Shown here: positions 8,374 to 16,549 of the stretch, piece after piece
Layout of the letters: every line of letters begins with the position of its first letter
Numbering within the stretch: the stretch's first letter is position 1
Notes under the pieces: model-generated
The model's database searches: none
Told to the model about the DNA's origin: nothing
What the model saw: only the letters and a program-made list of their open reading frames with translations
Origin: Candidatus Marispirochaeta associata
GTDB lineage: Bacteria; Spirochaetota; Spirochaetia; JC444; Marispirochaetaceae
Reading direction: 5' to 3'
DNA: 64,000 bases
Assembly: GCA_001749745.1 (NCBI GenBank)
Contig: JWTM01000290.1
Span: 1-64,000 of the forward strand
Made by a program: the position numbers and the translations under genes

Positions 8374-9087
8374 ATGAAGAGGTTTCTACTACTTTTCGTT
8401 TGCTTAATCGTTAGCGTCGGCCTGTTTGGGCAAAATCTCTCCGTGGGCGAACCGAATGCCGAGGAGATCGGAATCGATTCCGCCCAGCAGAAGCTTAAAG
8501 AGGTTTCGGTTACTAAATATGAGGACGCCGGTTTCTGGCAGGTGTCGATGCCTTTGGACAACGGATTAATTACCCATAAGCGCCTTCCCGGCGGTCCCCT
8601 CGATAAGGAGCCTATCCCCGAAGAAGAGGAGATCGGCATATCCCAGAGCGAAGTCGACCGCTTCGTTTTGGGCGTGAAGGTTGAATACTTCAAGCGCGGA
8701 TTCCATGAGTTTATGATTACCCCCGCTCGGCCTCTGGCGATCGAGGGAATCACTAAAACCGTCTCTGTCTGGGTTGTAGGCCGGAACAACAAGCACGATC
8801 TTAAACTGATGATCCGGGACTACTTCGGCAACCGCGCCGAGGTAACCATGGGCAGCCTGAACTTTACCGGCTGGAAGAAGATGACCGTGGCTATTCCGCC
8901 CCACATTATCCAGCGGGATTACCACCACTCCAACCGCATGGGGATTATGATCGAAGGCTTCAAGGTAGTCTGTGATCCCGTCGATACCTACGGCGACTAC
9001 TATCTCTACTTCGACGATATGCGCGCCGTCACGGACCTCTACTCCGAAGAGGCCAGGGACGTGGACGACATGCAGGACTCCTGGTGA
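8374..9087 (+). CDS. flaA: Flagellar filament outer-layer protein FlaA, second of a pair
   Basis: The 237-residue exported protein (signal LLLFVCLIVSVGLFG) is homologous to the preceding FlaA. Shared landmarks are ITKTVSVWVVGRNNKHDL, EVTMGSLNFTGWKKMTVAIPPHI and YYLYFDDMRAVTDLY. It is expected to sit in the sheath of periplasmic flagella. It starts at ATG 8374, behind AGAGGAA near the end of the first flaA. Its stop overlaps the GTG of the OmpA-family gene by 4 bp. The two FlaA copies are well diverged, so they probably have distinct places in the sheath. Confidence 0.9.
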   Translation: MKRFLLLFVCLIVSVGLFGQNLSVGEPNAEEIGIDSAQQKLKEVSVTKYEDAGFWQVSMPLDNGLITHKRLPGGPLDKEPIPEEEEIGISQSEVDRFVLGVKVEYFKRGFHEFMITPARPLAIEGITKTVSVWVVGRNNKHDLKLMIRDYFGNRAEVTMGSLNFTGWKKMTVAIPPHIIQRDYHHSNRMGIMIEGFKVVCDPVDTYGDYYLYFDDMRAVTDLYSEEARDVDDMQDSW

Positions 9088-10313
9088 TAAAGATCTCGTT
9101 GAGATTACCTATAGAAATCCCCCGCGGTTGCCGGGGGATTTTTTTATGCCTGCTTTTCGTCTCTACGATCCACCTTTACGGCGATATTCCCCCTTCCGGG
9201 GCGGTATTAGCCGCTTCGGGGGAGCGTTACAGCATCACCGAGAGGAGCAGCTTCCGTCAGCGGCTGAACGGCCGCTATCAGGGCTTCGTCTATCACGAGG
9301 TGAGGGGCGCGCTGATTCGAAACTCCGCCGCCGACCCGGTTTACCGGGGAAGTTTTTATGTCCTCGAATCACTGACCCGGGATTTGCGCAATGTGGCGCG
9401 CAGGATGGAGAATCAGGTTCAGGTCGAGATGAGGATCGCTCCCGACGGATCGATGCAGCTCCCCCAAGAGAGTGATTATCCCCTTCTTAGAGATTTTCCC
9501 CGGCTGCCGGCCGAGCCGGTTGCAGTCGGTCAGCGTTGGCGCTCGTCGGGGGTAAGAATCGTCAATCCCCTGCGGCGCGAGGGTACCGCCGTCCCGTTTT
9601 TGTGTGAGTATGAATATCGGGGTATCGGCGATTACAACGGGGCGCCGGCCCATATCATCAAGGCCCAGTATGCGGTCAGGTATCGCCAGGGAGAAGACCC
9701 CTACGGAGACTTTGAGCTGACCGCCTTGCAGGGACGGCACCTGGTCGACATCTACCTGCCTCTTGAGGGCGATCGGACCGCCTTTATGCGGGACGTGGTG
9801 GACGAGCAGTATCAATATGCCGACGGTACCCGCTTGGAGCGTTCAGGATTCATCCTAACCTGGTACGAGGATATAGAGCCCTTGAACCGGGGCGGCTTAA
9901 AGGATGAGATCAGGCGTCTGGTGGAGGAGGAAGAGCTCGAGGATGTGGATGTGGAAGAGCGGGAGGAGGGGATAGCCGTACGTCTGCGGAATCTCCGCTT
10001 CTACCCCGACTCCCCCGAACTCCTCCCGGGAGAGCTCGGCAAGCTTAGCACCCTGGCACAGGTTCTTAAATCGGTAGGGGAGCGGGGTATCCTGGTCACC
10101 GGCCATACCGCCGCTGTGGGCAGCGTCGAGAGTCAGCTCGAGCTCTCCATCGAACGGGCGAAACGGATAGTCGAGCTCTTGACAGCCGAGGGGATTGCCG
10201 CGGAACGCTTTCTCTACCAGGGCTTGGGAGGCTCTCAGCCCATCGCGCCCAATACCACCGAAGCCGGAAGGGCGCAAAATCGGCGGGTAGAGATTACTAT
10301 TCTGGAAGATTGA
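9084..10313 (+). CDS. OmpA-family protein with peptidoglycan-binding C-terminus
   Basis: The C-terminal ~110 residues form an OmpA-like domain: FYPDSPELLPGELGKLSTLA, GILVTGHTAAVGSVESQLELS, and the closing AQNRRVEITI, which carries the Asn/Arg residues that bind peptidoglycan diaminopimelate or ornithine. The N-terminal 300 residues form a separate beta-rich domain of unknown role. The signal peptide core is GIFLCLLFVSTIHLYG. The only in-frame start is GTG at 9084, overlapping the flaA stop (GTGA). This gives a long n-region, and the intrinsic terminator at 9116-9145 lies inside the signal-peptide codons. The protein probably links the outer membrane or periplasm to the cell wall. Confidence 0.85.
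   Translation: MIKISLRLPIEIPRGCRGIFLCLLFVSTIHLYGDIPPSGAVLAASGERYSITERSSFRQRLNGRYQGFVYHEVRGALIRNSAADPVYRGSFYVLESLTRDLRNVARRMENQVQVEMRIAPDGSMQLPQESDYPLLRDFPRLPAEPVAVGQRWRSSGVRIVNPLRREGTAVPFLCEYEYRGIGDYNGAPAHIIKAQYAVRYRQGEDPYGDFELTALQGRHLVDIYLPLEGDRTAFMRDVVDEQYQYADGTRLERSGFILTWYEDIEPLNRGGLKDEIRRLVEEEELEDVDVEEREEGIAVRLRNLRFYPDSPELLPGELGKLSTLAQVLKSVGERGILVTGHTAAVGSVESQLELSIERAKRIVELLTAEGIAAERFLYQGLGGSQPIAPNTTEAGRAQNRRVEITILED
9116..9145 (+). terminator. Intrinsic terminator inside the start of the OmpA-family gene
   Basis: AATCCCCCG (9116-9124) pairs with CGGGGGATT (9132-9140) around a 7-nt loop, and seven T follow (9139-9145). This is a textbook terminator for the flaA pair, yet it lies 33-61 bp inside the coding frame of the next gene. 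Confidence 0.85.
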
Positions 10314-11109
10314 AGAGGGCGATGCTGTTTTCCCGCACCTGGTCGGCCAGCTCCTGGGGAGATACGCCTCGAATCCCGGCCACGACGGCGTGGGTGTAGC
10401 GCACCCAGTCAGGCCGGTTGGTCTTGCCCCGCATCGGCACCGATGCCAGGTAGGGGGCGTCAGTCTCCAGCAGCAGGCTCTCTTTGGGTATCTTTCCTGC
10501 GGCCTCCTGTAAATTCTCCGCCTTCTTATAGCTTACGTTCCCGGCGAATGAGATCTTGAGGCCTAAATCGAGACACTCCTTGGCAAACTCATAATCCGAA
10601 GAGAAGCAGTGCAGAACACCCCCCTGTTCCGGCGAGACGCGCCTGAGGGTGGCGAGCAGGTCCTCCTCCGCCTCACGACAGTGGATAGAGATAGGCAGAC
10701 CGAGCTCGTTGGCGGTACGTACCTGACGCTCGAAAAGCTCTTGCTGCCGCTCAGTGCTTCCGTAGTTCCAGTGGTAATCGAGGCCGATCTCGCCTAGGGC
10801 CACGACCTTCTCGTGCGCGCCTGCCTGGAAGCGCAGGGTACTCTCGATCTCGTCGGAAAGCTCCTCTTCCGCCCGGCTAGGGTAGTAACCGATGCTCAAA
10901 AAGAGCCCCGGATACCGGTCGGCGACCGAAGTGCGATCCTCGAAGCCTTCCGGCCCGGTCGCAATGTCGAGGGCGTATTTCATACCCGCCGCAAAGGCTC
11001 TGTCCAGAATCTCCGTCCGGTCGAGGCCTTTTTTTAGGGTATGATTCAGGTGAAAATGAGTGTCCACATAATCGATGAGAGCCGGCGGCTCCGGTTTCTG
11101 TTTCTTCAT
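10297..11109 (-). CDS. TatD-family metal-dependent DNase
   Basis: This 270-residue TIM-barrel hydrolase has the family metal ligands: DTHFHL (HxH), GEIGLDYHW (Glu), PISIHCREAEEDL (His), GVLHCFSS (His) and LLLETDAPYL (Asp). TatD enzymes are 3'-5' exonucleases or phosphoesterases thought to act in DNA repair or turnover. Most TatD proteins read SPY(L/A) after TDA; here it is TDAPYL, a common variant. The 3' end overlaps the convergent OmpA-family gene by 17 bp. Confidence 0.93.
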   Translation of the reverse strand: MKKQKPEPPALIDYVDTHFHLNHTLKKGLDRTEILDRAFAAGMKYALDIATGPEGFEDRTSVADRYPGLFLSIGYYPSRAEEELSDEIESTLRFQAGAHEKVVALGEIGLDYHWNYGSTERQQELFERQVRTANELGLPISIHCREAEEDLLATLRRVSPEQGGVLHCFSSDYEFAKECLDLGLKISFAGNVSYKKAENLQEAAGKIPKESLLLETDAPYLASVPMRGKTNRPDWVRYTHAVVAGIRGVSPQELADQVRENSIALFNLPE

Positions 11110-11135
11110 AGCAACGGACCAGATCCTACCAGCGC

Positions 11136-11164
11136 TTGACGGAAGGATGCAAGATGGGTAGTAT
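11136..11164 (+). promoter_or_regulatory. Promoter of tRNA-Leu
   Basis: TTGACG (11136-11141) and TAGTAT (11159-11164) are 17 bp apart, ending 20 bp ahead of the mature tRNA. The -35 box matches consensus at five of six positions, the -10 box at four. Confidence 0.55.
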
Positions 11165-11184
11165 CGGACCAGCGTTTTTCAAAC

Positions 11185-11270
11185 GCCGGAGTGGTGAAAT
11201 TGGTAGACACCGGGGACTTAAAATCCCCCGAGCCTAAAAGCTCGTACCGGTTCGAGTCCGGTCTCCGGCA
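11185..11270 (+). tRNA. tRNA-Leu, anticodon TAA
   Basis: The 86-nt gene folds with acceptor arms GCCGGAG / CTCCGGC plus discriminator A, anticodon loop ACTTAAAAT (anticodon TAA), a class II long variable arm (CGAGCCTAAAAGCTCG) and the T-arm GGTTCGAGTCC. CCA is not encoded. A hairpin terminator follows at once. Confidence 0.96.
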
Positions 11271-11279
11271 TTAAAAAGA

Positions 11280-11307
11280 AAAAGAGCGGCCGTCAGGTCG
11301 CTCTTTT
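11280..11307 (+). terminator. Terminator of tRNA-Leu
   Basis: A 9-bp stem AAAAGAGCG / CGCTCTTTT (11280-11288, 11299-11307) encloses a 10-nt loop and ends in four T. It lies 9 nt after the tRNA. Confidence 0.7.
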
Positions 11308-11312
11308 AACAT

Positions 11313-11489
11313 CCAGAGGGAGACAAGGACGAGAACTTGTCCGAGCACTTGCTGAGCAAGTGCGGGGGCGAAATGAGGCTATAGCCGAATGGAGCTGAGT
11401 CCGACCGGCAAGGAGAATGAGAGGAGCGGCCGTACTCATGCGGATGTTCCCGAGTCGACGCAGCCGGGACCGAAGGTATCTCCGGCATT
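11313..11489 (+). repeat. tRNA-linked structured element, copy A
   Basis: The ~177-bp element contains hairpins GACAAG/CTTGTC (11322-11341), an 8-bp stem GCACTTGC/GCAAGTGC (11345-11363) and ATGAG/CTCAT (11417-11439). Its ends (GGAGA and TCTCC) can pair with each other. It finishes with TCTCCGGCATT, identical to the 3' end of tRNA-Leu plus the next two bases. The last 93 bp match copy B at 90 positions. No convincing protein is encoded. Its nature, structured RNA or small mobile repeat, is unknown. Confidence 0.7.
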
Positions 11490-11491
11490 AT

Positions 11492-11523
11492 GCAGAAAGC
11501 CGTCCTTTTGGGCGGCTTTCTGC
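11492..11523. repeat. Perfect hairpin between the two tRNA-linked elements
   Basis: GCAGAAAGCCG (11492-11502) pairs perfectly with CGGCTTTCTGC (11513-11523). No U-run follows, so it is not a classical terminator. It occupies the place that the terminator hairpin holds after the tRNA, which gives the order tRNA, hairpin, element A, hairpin, element B. Confidence 0.75.
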
Positions 11524-11528
11524 GTATA

Positions 11529-11701
11529 CCAGGGGAGACCGGACTCGAACGAAGTCCGAGCGTTTCTGAAGGAAACGCGGGGCGAAGCGAACCGAAGGCG
11601 AGCGTAGTGAGTCCGACCGGCAAGGAGAACGAGAGGAGCGGCCGTACTCGTGCGGACGTTCCCGAGTCGACGCAGCCGGGACCGAAGGTATCTCCGGCAT
11701 T
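11529..11701 (+). repeat. tRNA-linked structured element, copy B
   Basis: This is the second copy, 212-216 bp downstream of copy A. The corresponding helices are present with different bases: CGGACT/AGTCCG (11540-11558), GCGTTTC/GAAACGC (11560-11578) and ACGAG/CTCGT (11629-11651). Near its start it has GGAGACCGGACTCGAAC, the exact reverse complement of 17 nt of the tRNA-Leu T-arm and acceptor region. It again ends TCTCCGGCATT. The stretch from 11702 to the next gene at 11818 shows AT-rich sequence but no promoter that I would defend. Confidence 0.7.
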
Positions 11702-11817
11702 CCAATAAAAAAGGTAAGAGTCCGAACGACTTCAAACAGAATTTTAGTTTATACCACTCCCAAGCCGATATTTAGGGCGGAAGAGTATATATAGAAAGAG
11801 AACTATAGATAAAAGGG

Positions 11818-14800
11818 GTGGCCGAACTGGGTAAAAGATGTGGAGGCAGAGGAAAATATTCTATAGCCTGCCTCGTAGTATTACTCATCCTCATGCCACT
11901 CTACCTTTCGGCGCAAAGCGACGCTCCAGCGTCTACGGCAATAGCGGAAGATAGTTCAGGACTGCTCGATACCTTTTCTCCGGTTAATGGTTTAACTCAA
12001 TGGCATTATGAATATGATATCGGCTCGCTCAGTCCCGGCACCTACAATCTACTGGTCGAGGGGGTTGATCGCGCCGGCAACCGGAGTGAAGGAGTAGCAG
12101 TCGACATTCAGATCGATGAGGATTCTGATCTGCCTGCCGCATCGGTAACCTTTCCGGGGGAGGGAACCGTACTCCGCGGTGATATCAATCTTCTCGGAAG
12201 CGCCGTCGATGACGATGGAATCGGTTCGGTCCGATTTAGCATTGACGACGGGGAGCTCCTTCGGGCCGACGGTGCTCTCTTCTGGTCGGCGCCTCTCTCA
12301 TTAGCAGACTTAAGCGACGGTGAGCATCGCTTATCGGTACAGGCCGTCGACATAAATGGTGTCGAAGGCAAGCCTACTGAGGTGGTCTTCATCGTCGACC
12401 GCGAACCTCCGCTAGTCACGGTAGAGTCCCATGCAAACGGAGAACTTGTTAGCGGACGGATCACGGTGCAGGGCGGCGTACAGGATGCGAATGGCATCGA
12501 TTCATTGTCCTACTCCCTCGACGGCGGACAGAATTATCTTGAGGCTAAGCTGAAGGGGAAACCCCGGGAGGGTGCGGGGGAGTTCTCTTTCGATATCGAT
12601 ACGCGAGATCTCCCGGACGGTCTCTTCACCATCCTGGTCTCTGCTGTCAATCAGAAAACGGCACTGAGTCAGAGCAGCCTGCATCTCTACATCGATAACA
12701 CTCCTCCCGAGATAGAAATCCTCTTTCCGACTCAGGATGACGCGGTTAATGGAAATTTTGCTATTGCCGGACAGGTCTTCGATGAGGTCGGCCTCGCCTC
12801 CCTGTCCTTGGTACGGCGGGGAGAAGATCCCGTCGATATCCCTTTAAAGGTCGGTAATCCCTTCTGGACCGCCAGTGTCGATTTCCAAGACGCCAAGGAG
12901 GCGCAATTCCGGTTGCGCGTTAAGGATCTGGCCGGGAACGAGGTGGAAGAGGAGTTCTCTCGCACTTTGACCTGGGAGGAGGATCGCCCCAGGGTGGAGC
13001 TCTTTTCCCCGGTAGCCGACGAATTTCTTTTCTCAAAACGGATGAGGGGCTGGGTTCTGGACGATGACGGGGCGCAGGGGATCTACTACGCCGTTAATAA
13101 CAGTGAAGAACGTCGTCTCGATCAGGGGGCCACATTCGATATATCCTTGGAGGAACTGCCTCCGGGGGAGCACGAGGTGCGTCTGCGCGGTATCGATGTC
13201 GACGGCCTGGAGGGGGAATCGGAGACGGTTCCTTTCCTGATTGCCGCGGATCCTCCGCTTGTGGAGTATCTTTCGCTGAGCGGGCCGGACGGGAGTCGAC
13301 CCTATCAGCCCGGAATGCAGATTCAGGCCGAAGAGATGCGTACTCTAGAGGGCAGGATTCGCTTCGACGGTGAGCCCGGCGATGTTATCTATACCTTATC
13401 CAACGGAGAATCCGGTAAGCTCTCCCTCAGACGCGAGGAGTCATTCTTTACCTTCTCTCTAAAATTGCCCAACCCGCTCCCGCCCGGTTTTTTTAGTATA
13501 GATATCGAAGCCGCCGACGTCTTTTCTGAATCCAGATTCTCCCGGTCCGGAGTTTGGGTAGAGGAGAGCGAGGCCGGCAGCGGTACGCCGGGCCTCTTTG
13601 CTCTTTTCTCGGATAATCTGGAAGCGAATGGAATGATCCCCCTCGACGGGCAGCTCCAGTTAATTATGGGCGGTGATTCAATCTCATCGGCGGAACTTAG
13701 CACGGCGGGCGAGATCCTTGCATTGGAGCATGACCGGCAGGTGATCACTCTCTCTTCACAGCGGCCCGGTACGGCTGAAGGCGTAACGATCCGGGTCGAG
13801 GGGAGCTCCGGGCGAAGCTATAGTGCGGGACCCTATTCGTTTGCGACGGATACCCAAGAACCGGTCTTGAGCATCGATGCGCCGGAGAAAATCTTTGTCA
13901 AGGAGAGCCTATCCTTAAGCGGAGTCCTGCGAGACGATGGCGAGCTAAGGGAGTTCGAATACGCTTTCGACGAGAACGACTTTCGTCCCATTGACTCCGA
14001 GGCCGACGAAGGCAGGTTCGAGATCACGGTTCCCTTAGAGTCGCTTCCCGAGGGCCCGATTGTACTGCGCCTGCGAGCGCTGGACGGGGGCGGTAATAGC
14101 AGCGAAGATAGGTCGCTGCTCATCCATGACAGCAGCCCTCCCCAGATCCGCCAGATTATTCCCCCCGCCGGACTCAGCGTCAACGGAAGTATTCCCTTCG
14201 TATTCGCTGCAGAAGATGGGGAGGCCGGCGGTATTTCCGGGAGTTTGGTTCTGGAAGATATCGATGAAAGCTTGGTTTTCGAGCAGGGGCTTAGCGCTGT
14301 CAGCGTTGATTTCTCAAGTATAGAGGAGGTGCCGGAGGATTTCGGTATCGATTTTACCGATCAAGCTGGTAATTCGGCCCGCTTCGTGCCGCAGCTCACT
14401 CTCGATATTGAATCGGACAAACCTCAGGTGGAAGTTTACTCCCCCGCTGAGGGCGCGCTGATTACCTCCGACTTCTCCCTGGCCGGTATTGCCTCCGATG
14501 ACGACGGTGTTGCGCGCCTGGAATACCGAATCGATGAGGGTGAGTTCATTCCCCTGGAGGGGGAGAGTAACTTTAACAGCACCGTCAGGCTCAGCCAACT
14601 GACCGATAACGAGCATAGTATAGAAGTCCGGGCTTTCGACCTGGAGGGAGTCGTCAGTGATCCCCGGGTAGTTACGTTTCGGGTCTCCCTCGATAAGCCT
14701 AGGGGGAAGATGCTATCTCCGGAAAGGGGGGCTACCAGTAGAGGTCGGCTCGCTATCTCCGGTACTGCGGCTGATGCCAATGGAATCGGCCGCGTTGAGA

Positions 14801-16500
14801 TTTCTCTGGATAACGGCAGTAGTTTTCACCTGGCGGAAGGGACGGAGGAGTGGAGCTATTCTATCGACACCGATCTTCTCGTGGACGGTCTCTACATGGT
14901 ATTGACTCGCGTATCCGACGCATATGGGGTAAGTAATCTTTTCTCAAACCTGATGACGATCGATAATTCCCCACCCGTACTCGATCTTACCTTGCCGGTC
15001 GACGGCGGACGGATTCAAGATCAGCTTCCGATCGAGTTGAGGGTCTCCGAGGGGATCGGTTTAAACCGGATCGAGTATCGGCTCTCATCCCTCGCCGGCG
15101 GCGAGGAAACCGCCGCCGAGGTTAAGGGCAGCCTTGATCCGGATGAGGTGATAATCACAGAGATTGATGCGACGGCCCTTGCCCCGGGACGCTATGCCCT
15201 CTCTATCTCGGCTTTCGATGATGCGGGAAACCAGGCGACGGTCTCGCGGGATATCCTCAAAACCGAACGCTATGCCGATAGTCGTCCGGCTATCTCTTAT
15301 CCTCTTCCGGGAAGTACCTTGAGCGGACGTTTCAGGTTGGACGGACGTATCTACGGAGACTATATTCCCCAAACAGTCTCGCTGGTTAAAAACGGGGAGC
15401 CCTTCGATCAGCTTACACCGGATGAAAACGGCATTTTCAGCCGCGAGATCGTACCGGAAGAGAGCATCCCGGGCGAGAAGATTCTACAGGTGCGGTATGA
15501 ACTGCCGGATGGAACCAGCCGGGAAAGCGGAGCGGTACTGATCGAGTATCAACCGGAGGGTCCCTGGATACAAATCGAGTCGGTCCGCAGCGGTGAGTAT
15601 GTCTCCCGGCGGCCATGGATCAGCGGCCGGGCGGGATATCACCTGGCTACTGAAGCGACTGATGAAGAGCTCTCCAAGAAGGAGCTCAAGGCCCACGAAC
15701 TGGAACAGCTCTTCTATAGCCTGGATAACGGCCGTAGCTTTACCCGCTTCAAGGCGCGGGAGGAGTGGAAGTTCAGGCTTGAAACGGGAACCCTCCGCGA
15801 CGGACCGTTAACCATTATTGTCAAGGCACGGTTCGTCAATGGGGAAGAGGCTCTAAACCGGGTACATGTTACCCTCGACGATATCCCGCCTCGGGTTACC
15901 ATCGTGACCCCCGAAGAGGGTATGGCCTTTAACAATAGCGTGGAGGTAACCGGGACGGCCTTCGACGCTTCCGGTCTGGCCGACGTCTCTATCAAGCTTC
16001 GTAAAGGGAGTAAATCCAGCCATGAGCTGCCGCAGTTCGTGCAGGGACTCTATCTGGATACCCATTTCCTGGGGGCGACTACCTGGGAAGTCGGGATGGG
16101 ACTGACCTTCTTCGACGATAACGTCAGACTGCAGGCACTGTTCGGGCAGGCTCCGTCCGGCCGCTTCAACGGTACCGTATTCGGCATCAAACTCTTGGCC
16201 AATGTGGCGACCTTTCCGTACGGCTACTATTTCGGGCCGGACTGGGAAAACTTCTCTTCCAGCATTGCTGTCGGTTCCGCTTTCGAGTACTTCTCTATGT
16301 CCGAGAGTCCCGAGCAGTCGGGCCTTGTCCTCGGAGCCATTGTGGCGCAGCTTGAGCTTTTGCGCTTCGAAATTCCCGAGAGAAAAAACTTCAATGCCTT
16401 TAGTCTATACGTAGAGAATCAGCTCTGGTTTATCTCTTCCGATATTCAGGGAGGGTTGGAAGACCGCATAGCGTTTGGGATAAGGGTAAATATATTTTGA
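11818..16500 (+). CDS. Large Ig-like-repeat protein with C-terminal beta-barrel
   Basis: This 1,560-residue secreted protein starts at GTG behind AAAAGGGG and has a signal peptide ending PLYLSAQS. Most of it is a string of ~90-100-residue bacterial Ig-like (Big/cadherin-like) modules, seen in recurring phrases such as DDDGIGSVRFSIDDGE, DANGIDSLSYSLDGG and DDDGVARLEYRIDEGE, each followed by a VDREPPLV- or IDNTPPEI-type junction. The last ~150 residues differ: amphipathic strands (TTWEVGMGLTFFDD, VRLQALFGQ, LYVENQLWF) ending in a C-terminal Phe (IRVNIF), as in outer-membrane barrels. It is probably a surface stalk anchored by a barrel. No ligand can be assigned. The next gene encodes a related but longer protein. 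Confidence 0.8.
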   Translation: MAELGKRCGGRGKYSIACLVVLLILMPLYLSAQSDAPASTAIAEDSSGLLDTFSPVNGLTQWHYEYDIGSLSPGTYNLLVEGVDRAGNRSEGVAVDIQIDEDSDLPAASVTFPGEGTVLRGDINLLGSAVDDDGIGSVRFSIDDGELLRADGALFWSAPLSLADLSDGEHRLSVQAVDINGVEGKPTEVVFIVDREPPLVTVESHANGELVSGRITVQGGVQDANGIDSLSYSLDGGQNYLEAKLKGKPREGAGEFSFDIDTRDLPDGLFTILVSAVNQKTALSQSSLHLYIDNTPPEIEILFPTQDDAVNGNFAIAGQVFDEVGLASLSLVRRGEDPVDIPLKVGNPFWTASVDFQDAKEAQFRLRVKDLAGNEVEEEFSRTLTWEEDRPRVELFSPVADEFLFSKRMRGWVLDDDGAQGIYYAVNNSEERRLDQGATFDISLEELPPGEHEVRLRGIDVDGLEGESETVPFLIAADPPLVEYLSLSGPDGSRPYQPGMQIQAEEMRTLEGRIRFDGEPGDVIYTLSNGESGKLSLRREESFFTFSLKLPNPLPPGFFSIDIEAADVFSESRFSRSGVWVEESEAGSGTPGLFALFSDNLEANGMIPLDGQLQLIMGGDSISSAELSTAGEILALEHDRQVITLSSQRPGTAEGVTIRVEGSSGRSYSAGPYSFATDTQEPVLSIDAPEKIFVKESLSLSGVLRDDGELREFEYAFDENDFRPIDSEADEGRFEITVPLESLPEGPIVLRLRALDGGGNSSEDRSLLIHDSSPPQIRQIIPPAGLSVNGSIPFVFAAEDGEAGGISGSLVLEDIDESLVFEQGLSAVSVDFSSIEEVPEDFGIDFTDQAGNSARFVPQLTLDIESDKPQVEVYSPAEGALITSDFSLAGIASDDDGVARLEYRIDEGEFIPLEGESNFNSTVRLSQLTDNEHSIEVRAFDLEGVVSDPRVVTFRVSLDKPRGKMLSPERGATSRGRLAISGTAADANGIGRVEISLDNGSSFHLAEGTEEWSYSIDTDLLVDGLYMVLTRVSDAYGVSNLFSNLMTIDNSPPVLDLTLPVDGGRIQDQLPIELRVSEGIGLNRIEYRLSSLAGGEETAAEVKGSLDPDEVIITEIDATALAPGRYALSISAFDDAGNQATVSRDILKTERYADSRPAISYPLPGSTLSGRFRLDGRIYGDYIPQTVSLVKNGEPFDQLTPDENGIFSREIVPEESIPGEKILQVRYELPDGTSRESGAVLIEYQPEGPWIQIESVRSGEYVSRRPWISGRAGYHLATEATDEELSKKELKAHELEQLFYSLDNGRSFTRFKAREEWKFRLETGTLRDGPLTIIVKARFVNGEEALNRVHVTLDDIPPRVTIVTPEEGMAFNNSVEVTGTAFDASGLADVSIKLRKGSKSSHELPQFVQGLYLDTHFLGATTWEVGMGLTFFDDNVRLQALFGQAPSGRFNGTVFGIKLLANVATFPYGYYFGPDWENFSSSIAVGSAFEYFSMSESPEQSGLVLGAIVAQLELLRFEIPERKNFNAFSLYVENQLWFISSDIQGGLEDRIAFGIRVNIF

Positions 16501-16549
16501 AGATTAACAAAAATGGGGCTATATTCGTGGCCGTGAGGTTTATTGTCAG

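Noticed and set aside
11306..11735. Several 70-105-codon reading frames on both strands after tRNA-Leu
   Set aside because: They lie in the repeated structured elements, have biased Arg/Ser/Pro composition, and exist because the two units share sequence; no ribosome-binding sites support them.
11743..11771. Sigma-28-like sequence (TTTAGTTT then GCCGATAT) ahead of the first giant gene
   Set aside because: The -10 box is good, but the spacer is 13 and not 11 bp and the -35 box matches only six of eight positions, so I do not call a promoter.
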